Positions 9,771 through 19,863 of a DNA stretch of 64,000 nt are shown here, piece after piece. The position numbers and the translations under genes are program-made. The notes under the pieces were generated by a model. It made no database searches. It saw only the letters and a list, made by a program, of their open reading frames with translations, and was not told the origin of the DNA. The stretch comes from Nansenia antarctica (Eukaryota > Chordata > Actinopteri > Argentiniformes > Microstomatidae). Where the stretch lies: positions 1 to 64,000 of the forward strand of contig CAXDII010000305.1 of NCBI GenBank assembly GCA_963989245.1, in the 5' to 3' direction. Every line of letters begins with the position of its first letter. Position 1 is the first letter of the stretch.

Positions 9771-10370
9771 GTGGGCAGTAGGATGCTGGCCCTCCAGATG
9801 GAAGACAGGCTTTCTGTGCAGGACGCCCTGGAGCCCTGGAGGAGCCTGAAACAGCGCCTGGGGGTCCAGACGCGTCTTGGCCGGCCCAGGAAGGAGATGA
9901 CGCAGCGGGGAGGAAGAGGCCTGCCGGCTGGGGGAGGATGCTGTGTGACCCGAACCAGAGGATCCTGTGTGACCCGAGCCAGAGGATCCTGTGTGACCCG
10001 AGCCAGAGGAACACGCTTCCATGGGACACGCTTGGATTTTAGTTTGCTGGGTCAGAGAGGAGGAGGCCAGGGGGATGGAGCCAGGCTGGGACACCACTGG
10101 GGCCTGAGGATGCACGGTGGCCAGGCCTACAGGTCTGGACCTCTGGTCAGCCCTGGCACCAGGTCTGGTCTGGGAGGAGGGAGAGGGAGGAGAGGAGCTC
10201 TGGGCCTGAGCACCAGAGGGTCTTTCTGGGCCAGGAGCCCCCCCATCACAGTCACCAAGGAGGAGCTGGACAACCAGATAGACGACTACATGTCCAAGTC
10301 CAAGAGACAACTAGACGCAGAGCTGGATGCTTACATGGCCATGGCAAAGTGTGACTACAGGGTGTACTAG
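9771..10370 (+). CDS. chtop: CHTOP-like open frame, array copy 3
   Basis: Same frame as copy 2, first ATG at 9783. A private change at 9913 (GGCAGAGG to GGAAGAGG) turns one Gly-Gly-Arg into Gly-Arg-Arg without harming the frame. The 3' A-run near 10806 is longer than in neighbours by one or two bases. Confidence 0.6.
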   Translation: MGSRMLALQMEDRLSVQDALEPWRSLKQRLGVQTRLGRPRKEMTQRGGRGLPAGGGCCVTRTRGSCVTRARGSCVTRARGTRFHGTRLDFSLLGQRGGGQGDGARLGHHWGLRMHGGQAYRSGPLVSPGTRSGLGGGRGRRGALGLSTRGSFWARSPPITVTKEELDNQIDDYMSKSKRQLDAELDAYMAMAKCDYRVY

Positions 10371-11233
10371 GATCTGTGCAGGGCTAGGGTTAGGGGGGGG
10401 AGAGGCATGGAGACTATCCAGGGACCATGGAGGGTAGAATTCCTCACTGGAAGTGAACTCGATTATATGGAGAGGTCGACTGCTAGACATACAAACTGAC
10501 TGACCACTTCCAGCTCTGACCAGGGAGGTATTTTACCCAGTTGATTAACTGTCCAAAATACCCTAAGCACTTCCCCAGTTTAAGTTATTTCCCAGTAAAA
10601 AAAAAAAAGATTCTTAAGAGTTATTTCTGTGAGTTTATCAAAGTTAGCTGGTTAGTTAAGTTTCTCCATTGGGTTACTATTTAACACATGAATATGAATG
10701 ACAGCATTCACGTGTACCATGTGACATACCACCAAGGGTCTTTGACTTACTCAGCACTGTTTGAAAATAAATAGTTTTTGAACCAGTAAAAATGTGACTT
10801 AATTTAAAAAAAAAAAGAGAGAGAAAAACTAGAAATTGTGTGATTTAACCATATTGTTGTTATTTCTTCCTTACTTATTGATGTATGCTGTCAGTCATGG
10901 GCAGCACTGTAATGCTTTACTCATCCAAGATGACTTTCATAAAAACATATTAGATATTATTTCAGGATGAAAATATGTTACAAAGGGCTATTTCAGACCA
11001 AAGAGACATTTTGTCGATTTGTGATACAGGTTTTTTATAGGATGCATAGGATGCATAGGATGCATAGGATGCATTCAATCATAGGATGCATTCAATCATA
11101 GGATGCATTCAATCCATTAATCCATTAGGACATCGCGAAAAAAGTCCATTGTGAAAAAAAAGTCAGCTGAGAGGGCAAGGGAGGTCAAGAACTCACAACA
11201 GCAGAACAGTTTTTAGAGCAGCCAGAGGGCAGC

Positions 11234-11833
11234 GTGGGCAGTAGGATGCTGGCCCTCCAGATGGAAGACAGGCTTTCTGTGCAGGACGCCCTGGAGCCCT
11301 GGAGGAGCCTGAAACAGCGCCTGGGGGTCCAGACGCGTCTTGGCCGGCCCAGGAAGGAGATGACGCAGCGGGGAGGCAGAGGCCTGCCGGCTGGGGGAGG
11401 ATGCTGTGTGACCCGAACCAGAGGATCCTGTGTGACCCGAGCCAGAGGATCCTGTGTGACCCGAGCCAGAGGAACACGCTTCCATGGGACACGCTTGGAT
11501 TTTAGTTTGCTGGGTCAGAGAGGAGGAGGCCAGGGGGATGGAGCCAGGCTGGGACACCACTGGGGCCTGAGGATGCACGGTGGCCAGGCCTACAGGTCTG
11601 GACCTCTGGTCAGCCCTGGCACCAGGTCTGGTCTGGGAGGAGGGAGAGGGAGGAGAGGAGCTCTGGGCCTGAGCACCAGAGGGTCTTTCTGGGCCAGGAG
11701 CCCCCCCATCACAGTCACCAAGGAGGAGCTGGACAACCAGATAGACGACTACATGTCCAAGTCCAAGAGACAACTAGACGCAGAGCTGGATGCTTACATG
11801 GCCATGGCAAAGTGTGACTACAGGGTGTACTAG
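11234..11833 (+). CDS. chtop: CHTOP-like open frame, array copy 4
   Basis: I see no coding difference from copy 2. First ATG at 11246, stop TAG at 11831-11833. The minisatellite before it (11036-11128) has one more ATAGGATGCATTCAATC step than copy 3's leader, which accounts for the longer 1463-bp spacing. Confidence 0.6.
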   Translation: MGSRMLALQMEDRLSVQDALEPWRSLKQRLGVQTRLGRPRKEMTQRGGRGLPAGGGCCVTRTRGSCVTRARGSCVTRARGTRFHGTRLDFSLLGQRGGGQGDGARLGHHWGLRMHGGQAYRSGPLVSPGTRSGLGGGRGRRGALGLSTRGSFWARSPPITVTKEELDNQIDDYMSKSKRQLDAELDAYMAMAKCDYRVY

Positions 11834-12686
11834 GATCTGTGCAGGGCTAGGGTTAGGGGGGGGAGAGGCATGGAGACTATCCAGGGACCATGGAGGGTAG
11901 AATTCCTCACTGGAAGTGAACTCGATTATATGGAGAGGTCGACTGCTAGACATACAAACTGACTGACCACTTCCAGCTCTGACCAGGGAGGTATTTTACC
12001 CAGTTGATTAACTGTCCAAAATACCCTAAGCACTTCCCCAGTTTAAGTTATTTCCCAGTAAAAAAAAAAAAGATTCTTAAGAGTTATTTCTGTGAGTTTA
12101 TCAAAGTTAGCTGGTTAGTTAAGTTTCTCCATTGGGTTACTATTTAACACATGAATATGAATGACAGCATTCACGTGTACCATGTGACATACCACCAAGG
12201 GTCTTTGACTTACTCAGCACTGTTTGAAAATAAATAGTTTTTGAACCAGTAAAAATGTGACTTAATTTAAAAAAAAAAGAGAGAGAAAAACTAGAAATTG
12301 TGTGATTTAACCATATTGTTGTTATTTCTTCCTTACTTATTGATGTATGCTGTCAGTCATGGGCAGCACTGTAATGCTTTACTCATCCAAGATGACTTTC
12401 ATAAAAACATATTAGATATTATTTCAGGATGAAAATATGTTACAAAGGGCTATTTCAGACCAAAGAGACATTTTGTCGATTTGTGATACAGGTTTTTTAT
12501 AGGATGCATAGGATGCATAGGATGCATTCAATCATAGGATGCATTCAATCATAGGATGCATTCAATCCATTAATCCATTAGGACATCGCGAAAAAAGTCC
12601 ATTGTGAAAAAAAAGTCAGCTGAGAGGGCAAGGGAGGTCAAGAACTCACAACAGCAGAACAGTTTTTAGAGCAGCCAGAGGGCAGC

Positions 12687-13286
12687 GTGGGCAGTAGGAT
12701 GCTGGCCCTCCAGATGGAAGACAGGCTTTCTGTGCAGGACGCCCTGGAGCCCTGGAGGAGCCTGAAACAGCGCCTGGGGGTCCAGACGCGTCTTGGCCGG
12801 CCCAGGAAGGAGATGACGCAGCGGGGAGGCAGAGGCCTGCCGGCTGGGGGAGGATGCTGTGTGACCCGAACCAGAGGATCCTGTGTGACCCGAGCCAGAG
12901 GATCCTGTGTGACCCGAGCCAGAGGAACACGCTTCCATGGGACACGCTTGGATTTTAGTTTGCTGGGTCAGAGAGGAGGAGGCCAGGGGGATGGAGCCAG
13001 GCTGGGACACCACTGGGGCCTGAGGATGCACGGTGGCCAGGCCTACAGGTCTGGACCTCTGGTCAGCCCTGGCACCAGGTCTGGTCTGGGAGGAGGGAGA
13101 GGGAGGAGAGGAGCTCTGGGCCTGAGCACCAGAGGGTCTTTCTGGGCCAGGAGCCCCCCCATCACAGTCACCAAGGAGGAGCTGGACAACCAGATAGACG
13201 ACTACATGTCCAAGTCCAAGAGACAACTAGACGCAGAGCTGGATGCTTACATGGCCATGGCAAAGTGTGACTACAGGGTGTACTAG
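12687..13286 (+). CDS. chtop: CHTOP-like open frame, array copy 5
   Basis: Coding part as copy 2. Its 3' region carries a private 2-bp loss (GATGAAAATGTTAC where the others have GATGAAAATATGTTAC) near 13890, useful for telling this copy apart in reads. Confidence 0.6.
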   Translation: MGSRMLALQMEDRLSVQDALEPWRSLKQRLGVQTRLGRPRKEMTQRGGRGLPAGGGCCVTRTRGSCVTRARGSCVTRARGTRFHGTRLDFSLLGQRGGGQGDGARLGHHWGLRMHGGQAYRSGPLVSPGTRSGLGGGRGRRGALGLSTRGSFWARSPPITVTKEELDNQIDDYMSKSKRQLDAELDAYMAMAKCDYRVY

Positions 13287-14146
13287 GATCTGTGCAGGGC
13301 TAGGGTTAGGGGGGGGAGAGGCATGGAGACTATCCAGGGACCATGGAGGGTAGAATTCCTCACTGGAAGTGAACTCGATTATATGGAGAGGTCGACTGCT
13401 AGACATACAAACTGACTGACCACTTCCAGCTCTGACCAGGGAGGTATTTTACCCAGTTGATTAACTGTCCAAAATACCCTAAGCACTTCCCCAGTTTAAG
13501 TTATTTCCCAGTAAAAAAAAAAAAGATTCTTAAGAGTTATTTCTGTGAGTTTATCAAAGTTAGCTGGTTAGTTAAGTTTCTCCATTGGGTTACTATTTAA
13601 CACATGAATATGAATGACAGCATTCACGTGTACCATGTGACATACCACCAAGGGTCTTTGACTTACTCAGCACTGTTTGAAAATAAATAGTTTTTGAACC
13701 AGTAAAAATGTGACTTAATTTAAAAAAAAAAGAGAGAGAAAAACTAGAAATTGTGTGATTTAACCATATTGTTGTTATTTCTTCCTTACTTATTGATGTA
13801 TGCTGTCAGTCATGGGCAGCACTGTAATGCTTTACTCATCCAAGATGACTTTCATAAAAACATATTAGATATTATTTCAGGATGAAAATGTTACAAAGGG
13901 CTATTTCAGACCAAAGAGACATTTTGTCGATTTGTGATACAGGTTTTTTATAGGATGCATAGGATGCATAGGATGCATAGGATGCATTCAATCATAGGAT
14001 GCATTCAATCATAGGATGCATTCAATCCATTAATCCATTAGGACATCGCGAAAAAAGTCCATTGTGAAAAAAAAGTCAGCTGAGAGGGCAAGGGAGGTCA
14101 AGAACTCACAACAGCAGAACAGTTTTTAGAGCAGCCAGAGGGCAGC

Positions 14147-14746
14147 GTGGGCAGTAGGATGCTGGCCCTCCAGATGGAAGACAGGCTTTCTGTGCAGGAC
14201 GCCCTGGAGCCCTGGAGGAGCCTGAAACAGCGCCTGGGGGTCCAGACGCGTCTTGGCCGGCCCAGGAAGGAGATGACGCAGCGGGGAGGCAGAGGCCTGC
14301 CGGCTGGGGGAGGATGCTGTGTGACCCGAACCAGAGGATCCTGTGTGACCCGAGCCAGAGGATCCTGTGTGACCCGAGCCAGAGGAACACGCTTCCATGG
14401 GACACGCTTGGATTTTAGTTTGCTGGGTCAGAGAGGAGGAGGCCAGGGGGATGGAGCCAGGCTGGGACACCACTGGGGCCTGAGGATGCACGGTGGCCAG
14501 GCCTACAGGTCTGGACCTCTGGTCAGCCCTGGCACCAGGTCTGGTCTGGGAGGAGGGAGAGGGAGGAGAGGAGCTCTGGACCTGAGCACCAGAGGGTCTT
14601 TCTGGGCCAGGAGCCCCCCCATCACAGTCACCAAGGAGGAGCTGGACAACCAGATAGACGACTACATGTCCAAGTCCAAGAGACAACTAGACGCAGAGCT
14701 GGATGCTTACATGGCCATGGCAAAGTGTGACTACAGGGTGTACTAG
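14147..14746 (+). CDS. chtop: CHTOP-like open frame, array copy 6
   Basis: A private G to A at about 14580 changes Gly to Asp (GALDL instead of GALGL) just before the C-terminal helix. Otherwise it is as copy 2. Confidence 0.6.
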   Translation: MGSRMLALQMEDRLSVQDALEPWRSLKQRLGVQTRLGRPRKEMTQRGGRGLPAGGGCCVTRTRGSCVTRARGSCVTRARGTRFHGTRLDFSLLGQRGGGQGDGARLGHHWGLRMHGGQAYRSGPLVSPGTRSGLGGGRGRRGALDLSTRGSFWARSPPITVTKEELDNQIDDYMSKSKRQLDAELDAYMAMAKCDYRVY

Positions 14747-15591
14747 GATCTGTGCAGGGCTAGGGTTAGGGGGGGGAGAGGCATGGAGACTATCCAGGGA
14801 CCATGGAGGGTAGAATTCCTCACTGGAAGTGAACTCGATTATATGGAGAGGTCGACTGCTAGACATACAAACTGACTGACCACTTCCAGCTCTGACCAGG
14901 GAGGTATTTTACCCAGTTGATTAACTGTCCAAAATACCCTAAGCACTTCCCCAGTTTAAGTTATTTCCCAGTAAAAAAAAAAAAGATTCTTAAGAGTTAT
15001 TTCTGTGAGTTTATCAAAGTTAGCTGGTTAGTTAAGTTTCTCCATTGGGTTACTATTTAACACATGAATATGAATGACAGCATTCACGTGTACCATGTGA
15101 CATACCACCAAGGGTCTTTGACTTACTCAGCACTGTTTGAAAATAAATAGTTTTTGAACCAGTAAAAATGTGACTTAATTTAAAAAAAAAAGAGAGAGAA
15201 AAACTAGAAATTGTGTGATTTAACCATATTGTTGTTATTTCTTCCTTACTTATTGATGTATGCTGTCAGTCATGGGCAGCACTGTAATGCTTTACTCATC
15301 CAAGATGACTTTCATAAAAACATATTAGATATTATTTCAGGATGAAAATATGTTACAAAGGGCTATTTCAGACCAAAGAGACATTTTGTCGATTTGTGAT
15401 ACAGGTTTTTTATAGGATGCATAGGATGCATAGGATGCATAGGATGCATTCAATCATAGGATGCATTCAATCCATTAATCCATTAGGACATCGCGAAAAA
15501 AGTCCATTGTGAAAAAAAAGTCAGCTGAGAGGGCAAGGGAGGTCAAGAACTCACAACAGCAGAACAGTTTTTAGAGCAGCCAGAGGGCAGC

Positions 15592-16191
15592 GTGGGCAGT
15601 AGGATGCTGGCCCTCCAGATGGAAGACAGGCTTTCTGTGCAGGACGCCCTGGAGCCCTGGAGGAGCCTGAAACAGCGCCTGGGGGTCCAGACGCGTCTTG
15701 GCCGGCCCAGGAAGGAGATGACGCAGCGGGGAGGCAGAGGCCTGCCGGCTGGGGGAGGATGCTGTGTGACCCGAACCAGAGGATCCTGTGTGACCCGAGC
15801 CAGAGGATCCTGTGTGACCCGAGCCAGAGGAACACGCTTCCATGGGACACGCTTGGATTTTAGTTTGCTGGGTCAGAGAGGAGGAGGCCAGGGGGATGGA
15901 GCCAGGCTGGGACACCACTGGGGCCTGAGGATGCACGGTGGCCAGGCCTACAGGTCTGGACCTCTGGTCAGCCCTGGCACCAGGTCTGGTCTGGGAGGAG
16001 GGAGAGGGAGGAGAGGAGCTCTGGGCCTGAGCACCAGAGGGTCTTTCTGGGCCAGGAGCCCCCCCATCACAGTCACCAAGGAGGAGCTGGACAACCAGAT
16101 AGACGACTACATGTCCAAGTCCAAGAGACAACTAGACGCAGAGCTGGATGCTTACATGGCCATGGCAAAGTGTGACTACAGGGTGTACTAG
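15592..16191 (+). CDS. chtop: CHTOP-like open frame, array copy 7
   Basis: Coding part as copy 2. The 3' region has two private changes: TTCCCTAGTTT near 16397 and AATTTTTAAAAAAAAG near 16625. It is the last copy. Its minisatellite runs at 16948 into single-copy DNA that leads to the HMGN gene. Confidence 0.6.
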   Translation: MGSRMLALQMEDRLSVQDALEPWRSLKQRLGVQTRLGRPRKEMTQRGGRGLPAGGGCCVTRTRGSCVTRARGSCVTRARGTRFHGTRLDFSLLGQRGGGQGDGARLGHHWGLRMHGGQAYRSGPLVSPGTRSGLGGGRGRRGALGLSTRGSFWARSPPITVTKEELDNQIDDYMSKSKRQLDAELDAYMAMAKCDYRVY

Positions 16192-16947
16192 GATCTGTGC
16201 AGGGCTAGGGTTAGGGGGGGGAGAGGCATGGAGACTATCCAGGGACCATGGAGGGTAGAATTCCTCACTGGAAGTGAACTCGATTATATGGAGAGGTCGA
16301 CTGCTAGACATACAAACTGACTGACCACTTCCAGCTCTGACCAGGGAGGTATTTTACCCAGTTGATTAACTGTCCAAAATACCCTAAGCACTTCCCTAGT
16401 TTAAGTTATTTCCCAGTAAAAAAAAAAAAGATTCTTAAGAGTTATTTCTGTGAGTTTATCAAAGTTAGCTGGTTAGTTAAGTTTCTCCATTGGGTTACTA
16501 TTTAACACATGAATATGAATGACAGCATTCACGTGTACCATGTGACATACCACCAAGGGTCTTTGACTTACTCAGCACTGTTTGAAAATAAATAGTTTTT
16601 GAACCAGTAAAAATGTGACTTAATTTTTAAAAAAAAGAGAGAGAAAAACTAGAAATTGTGTGATTTAACCATATTGTTGTTATTTCTTCCTTACTTATTG
16701 ATGTATGCTGTCAGTCATGGGCAGCACTGTAATGCTTTACTCATCCAAGATGACTTTCATAAAAACATATTAGATATTATTTCAGGATGAAAATATGTTA
16801 CAAAGGGCTATTTCAGACCAAAGAGACATTTTGTCGATTTGTGATACAGGTTTTTTATAGGATGCATAGGATGCATAGGATGCATAGGATGCATTCAATC
16901 ATAGGATGCATTCAATCATAGGATGCATTCAATCCATTAATCCATTA

Positions 16948-17480
16948 GGATGCATTCAATCCATTAAAAAAAGACATTTTGCCAGCAGTTTTTTTTTATA
17001 TCTAGATTGAGTGAGGGAAACATTGAATAAGAAGCTGGGGTTTACCATTTCATTTGTTTTAACTGGGAAATAATTGCCTGGTTTTGCCATTCTTCTATTC
17101 GTCTAGTGAGAGTGAGGGAATGTTTTGCCATTCTTCTAGTGAGAGTGAGGGAATGTTTTGGAAAGAAAAAAGACAACTGTACTTAATAGGTTTACCTTAT
17201 TTTTGTTTACAAAGATTTGCTAATCTTAAGACCTTAACATCACCCTCTAGTCAGACTGAAAAGGCTTGTATCTTTATTATTATTATATCTTTTTTTTTCT
17301 CTATATATAATCTTCACCCTTTTTTGCGCACAATGGCAAATATTTCCTAATTGAAACTGTGCTGTATATTTTTAATAGTTGTAATTGTTTTATGAATCAA
17401 GTACAGTATATGTGAAAGTTAAAAAAAAGGCGGAAAAAAGTTTTTAGTTGTATTTGTAAAGAAATCTCCACGAAATCAAC
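16948..17480. other. Single-copy DNA between array and HMGN gene
   Basis: It starts GATGCATTCAATCCATTAAA, then has a poly-T run and a short imperfect direct repeat at about 17080-17160 (TTTTGCCATTCTTCTA...GTGAGAGTGAGGGAATG twice). The last 60 bp contain a purine-rich GGCGGAAAAAAG and are probably the 5' UTR of the HMGN mRNA. I see no promoter box I would trust. Confidence 0.5.
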
Positions 17481-17789
17481 ATGCCCAAGAGAAAGCAGGC
17501 TGGAGGAGAGGGGGTGGTGAAGGACGAGCCCCAGAGGAGATCAGCTCGGTTATCGGCGGTGAGAAAGCCAGCCCCAGCCAAGGCTGAACCAAAGGTGAAG
17601 GTAGCCAAGGCAGCCAAGAAAGAAAAGGCTGTGATCGACAAGACCGCGGACAGGAAGACCAAGAGCAAGGTGAAGGAGAACGCAGAGGCCGAGGCTAACG
17701 AGGAGAACCACTCTGAGAATGGAGACGCCAAGACCAACGAGGTGGAGGATGCTCCTGAGCCAGAGAAGGAGGAGGCCAAGTCTGAGTAG
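17481..17789 (+). CDS. HMGN-family nucleosome-binding protein, intronless
   Basis: A complete 102-residue frame starts MPKRKQAGGEG and carries RRSARLSA at residues 19-26, the signature of the HMGN nucleosome-binding domain that docks on the H2A-H2B acidic patch. A Lys/Ala/Pro-rich centre is followed by an acidic Glu/Asp-rich regulatory tail ending EEAKSE. Size and composition fit HMGN1/HMGN3. HMGN genes in vertebrates have about six exons, whereas this frame has none interrupted, so a retrogene is the best reading. The start context (ATCAACATGC) is acceptable. No disabling mutation is visible, so it may be expressed. Its neighbour is the CHTOP-like array, another retrocopy of a small abundant nuclear protein. 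Confidence 0.85.
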   Translation: MPKRKQAGGEGVVKDEPQRRSARLSAVRKPAPAKAEPKVKVAKAAKKEKAVIDKTADRKTKSKVKENAEAEANEENHSENGDAKTNEVEDAPEPEKEEAKSE

Positions 17790-18152
17790 CAACACTGCCG
17801 ACCCCCTGAACCCTAACCCTTGACCCCCTCCCCCCAGCCTGCCCCTAGTCTCTCACGTGGTTTCCCCTCCAAGGCGTATTCTTAACAGAGGAATATTTTT
17901 AGCAATGATTTTATAAGTATCCGTACAGATTTTTAGCACAAAGCAAAGCTGAATATGGAGCGCCTTGCAGACTTGCAGTGGTCATATCAAGTGTCTGCAA
18001 GCAAGATGATGAACACACAAAAATCTTTTTAAATGGCATTTCATGATTGTTGAAGGCTTGTTTGGTGTAGGAAGTGTGTCCCGGGCCTTATTGGCTATGT
18101 TGTGAGTTGTGTGTTGCTGTGTTTTCTCCCCCTGACCTCCTGCCCCCCCTTA
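17790..18152 (+). other. Probable 3' UTR of the HMGN retrogene
   Basis: It is colinear GC-to-AT-rich sequence after the stop, with CTTTTTAAATGGC and TATTTTTAGCAATG motifs but no clear AATAAA before a MITE interrupts it at 18153. Confidence 0.45.
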
Positions 18153-18588
18153 AGCCGGGCATAGACTGTGCGATTTGTCCACGATTTCGCCACGATTTTG
18201 TTGTCGCAGACTACGTCGCGTAGTCGTAGAGACATCCTAGCGTCGTAAGGCCAAGTCGCACAGTGTGAGAGAGTCAGCGATCAACGACTAATTGCTCCTA
18301 CGTTCTAAAGACGAGGCTACGACCTGCCGACACATTTCTGGCAGGTCAGAAATTTTTGTCGTGGCTCGTGAAGTGTGGGTGGTCCTAAAGTTCACAATCG
18401 AACTATTTCAACAACTGTACAAGTCGCGTCACAAGCAATCGTGGATGTCAATCGTGGCTGAGAGCAATCGTACAGTGTGAGCACGCACGTCGTAATGTCT
18501 GATCAAGTCGGAGACGGTAGGACTGAAACTTTCAGTCGTGCAGTGTGAGGGGTTCACCGACATAACACCGCACAGTCTCTGCCCGGCT
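18153..18588. mobile_element. PIF/Harbinger-type MITE, 436 bp
   Basis: The left end reads AGCCGGGCATAGACTGTGCG, and the right end is its inverted copy with one mismatch (CGCACAGTCTCTGCCCGGCT). Both sides carry TTA (18150-18152 and 18589-18591), a 3-bp target duplication of the TWA type used by PIF/Harbinger elements. The interior has no coding frame and repeats CAGTGTGAG and GTCGTA motifs. It inserted into DNA downstream of the HMGN frame. Confidence 0.85.
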
Positions 18589-18626
18589 TTACAGTTAGAC
18601 CTTTTAGGGCCCCCCCAGTTCAATTT

Positions 18627-18808
18627 TGTGTTGTTATTATAGTACATAACATTGGTTCCGCCCTATGTTGTTGTACCCGGACCGGGGGACCGGAGTTAGA
18701 GCTAGAGAGTGTCTGGAAGACGGATGTGCAACGTGTTATTAAAAGCCAGTTAAGAAACCCCAGCCTGTTTATTCCTAGTTAGGAATACTGGAAACAACAA
18801 ACATAACA
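18627..18808 (+). repeat. 5' LTR of Ty3/gypsy element
   Basis: It begins TGTGTTGTTATTATAG and ends ACATAACA, immediately before a primer-binding-like TGGTGTCAGATAATGGG (18809-18825). The length is 182 bp. The first 11 bp recur after the polypurine tract at 25499, which fixes the LTR start. Confidence 0.8.
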
Positions 18809-18825
18809 TGGTGTCAGATAATGGG
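18809..18825 (+). promoter_or_regulatory. Primer-binding site of gypsy element
   Basis: TGGTGTCAG directly follows the LTR ACA end. It is the usual position and form for a tRNA primer site in vertebrate gypsy elements. Confidence 0.6.
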
Positions 18826-18864
18826 ACTGGCAACGCGGAGTTCATCGACTTATGAAAAAGGAAT

Positions 18865-19863
18865 GTGCTGGATTCCGAAAGCACACATCTGCGGACTGCT
18901 AGCAAGAGGAGCGTCACGCGAGCATGTCTAGCGAGAGTGGAAGCTAATGCGAGTGAAAACGATTCGAACAATCAACAAGGAGACCAAGAAAATCCTGCAC
19001 CCGTAGTGTTCCCCATCATGGATAAACTCAGTCCTCCCACACCCATGCAGTTCAGTGGCAATCTTGCTGATAATTGGAAGAGATTCAAGCAGAGATTTAA
19101 TATTTACTTGGCCGCGAGCGGGGCGGGGGGAGGAGATGAAAAGCTAAAAGCGTCTATATTTTTGCATGTAATAGGAGAAGATGCATTGGACATTTACAAC
19201 ACCTTTCAAATAGATGAGGGAAATTTAACATTGACTGAGCTAGTGACAAAGTTCGAGGAGTACTTTGTGCCCAGTAAAAACGTCACTTTTGAGAGATATA
19301 AGTTTTTCTCTGCTGCTCAGAAGACAGGTGAGAGTTTTGATCAGTACTTAACTGAAATACTTACTTTGAGCAAGTCATGTGAATTCGGAGATTTAAGAAA
19401 CTCATTAGTCAGAGATCGAATAGTGTGTGGGATTCCTGATAATGGGCTTAGAGAAAGATTACTACGTGAACGTGATTTAACGCTAGAGAAAACAGTTCAC
19501 ATGTGCAGAGCAGCAGAAACCACTCGCGCACAAGCAAAGGAGCTACGCATGGATGAGTCGGCAGCAGTGCATGCCGTGAAAAGAGAGGGACAGCGCCCAA
19601 AACAGTTTGGAAAGCAAAAGCCTACAGAGCAAAGTCCCAAGAGTCCAAACAGTAGACTCTCTGCCTCTGTCCCCGTCCTCACCCTCGCTCCCTCTCCCTC
19701 TCCCTCGCTGCCTCTGTCCCCGTCCTCACCGCTGAGTTCCTGCTCACAGGCATCCTACAGCAGAGACTGGACCTGCACACCCATGCCCTGTCAGCCCCCC
19801 AACCCCCCCCACCAGGGGGCAAAGGTCAGGGGAGGAGCAGGAAGAAGACGTAAGTCACAGTGA
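18865..19863 (+). pseudogene. gypsy gag, interrupted
   Basis: The frame from 18865 (a more typical start is the ATG at 19018, MDKLSPPTPMQFSGNL) reads NWKRFKQRFNIYLAASG, FLHVIGEDALDIYNTF, LVTKFEEYFVPSKNV and DRIVCGIPDNGLRERLLRE. This is the capsid-like region of fish gypsy gag. After SPKSPNS (about 19655) unrelated Pro/Ser-rich sequence follows and stops at 19863. The zinc knuckle that should come next is found more than 900 bp downstream, so gag was split by an insertion. The same split is present in the duplicated copy at 20869-22112. Confidence 0.8.

Larger units (their letters stand above)
6781..16947 (+). repeat. Seven-copy tandem array of a 1.44-1.46 kb chimeric CHTOP unit
   Basis: Units start with GACATCGCGAAAAAAGTCC at 6781, 8221, 9666, 11129, 12582, 14042 and 15487; the last ends near 16947. 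Each holds a Myb/SANT tail (62 bp), a CHTOP-like frame, a 3'-UTR-like AT-rich region of about 700 bp with AATAAA, and a short ATAGGATGC minisatellite. Copies are nearly identical but carry private changes: C to A at 9913, G to A at about 14580, loss of AT near 13890, and C to T at about 16397. They are therefore distinct copies and not one sequence repeated by error. Unit lengths differ mainly through the end minisatellite. The right junction reads CCATTAGGATGC instead of CCATTAGGACATCG, so duplications were joined at short TTAGGA homology. Confidence 0.95.
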
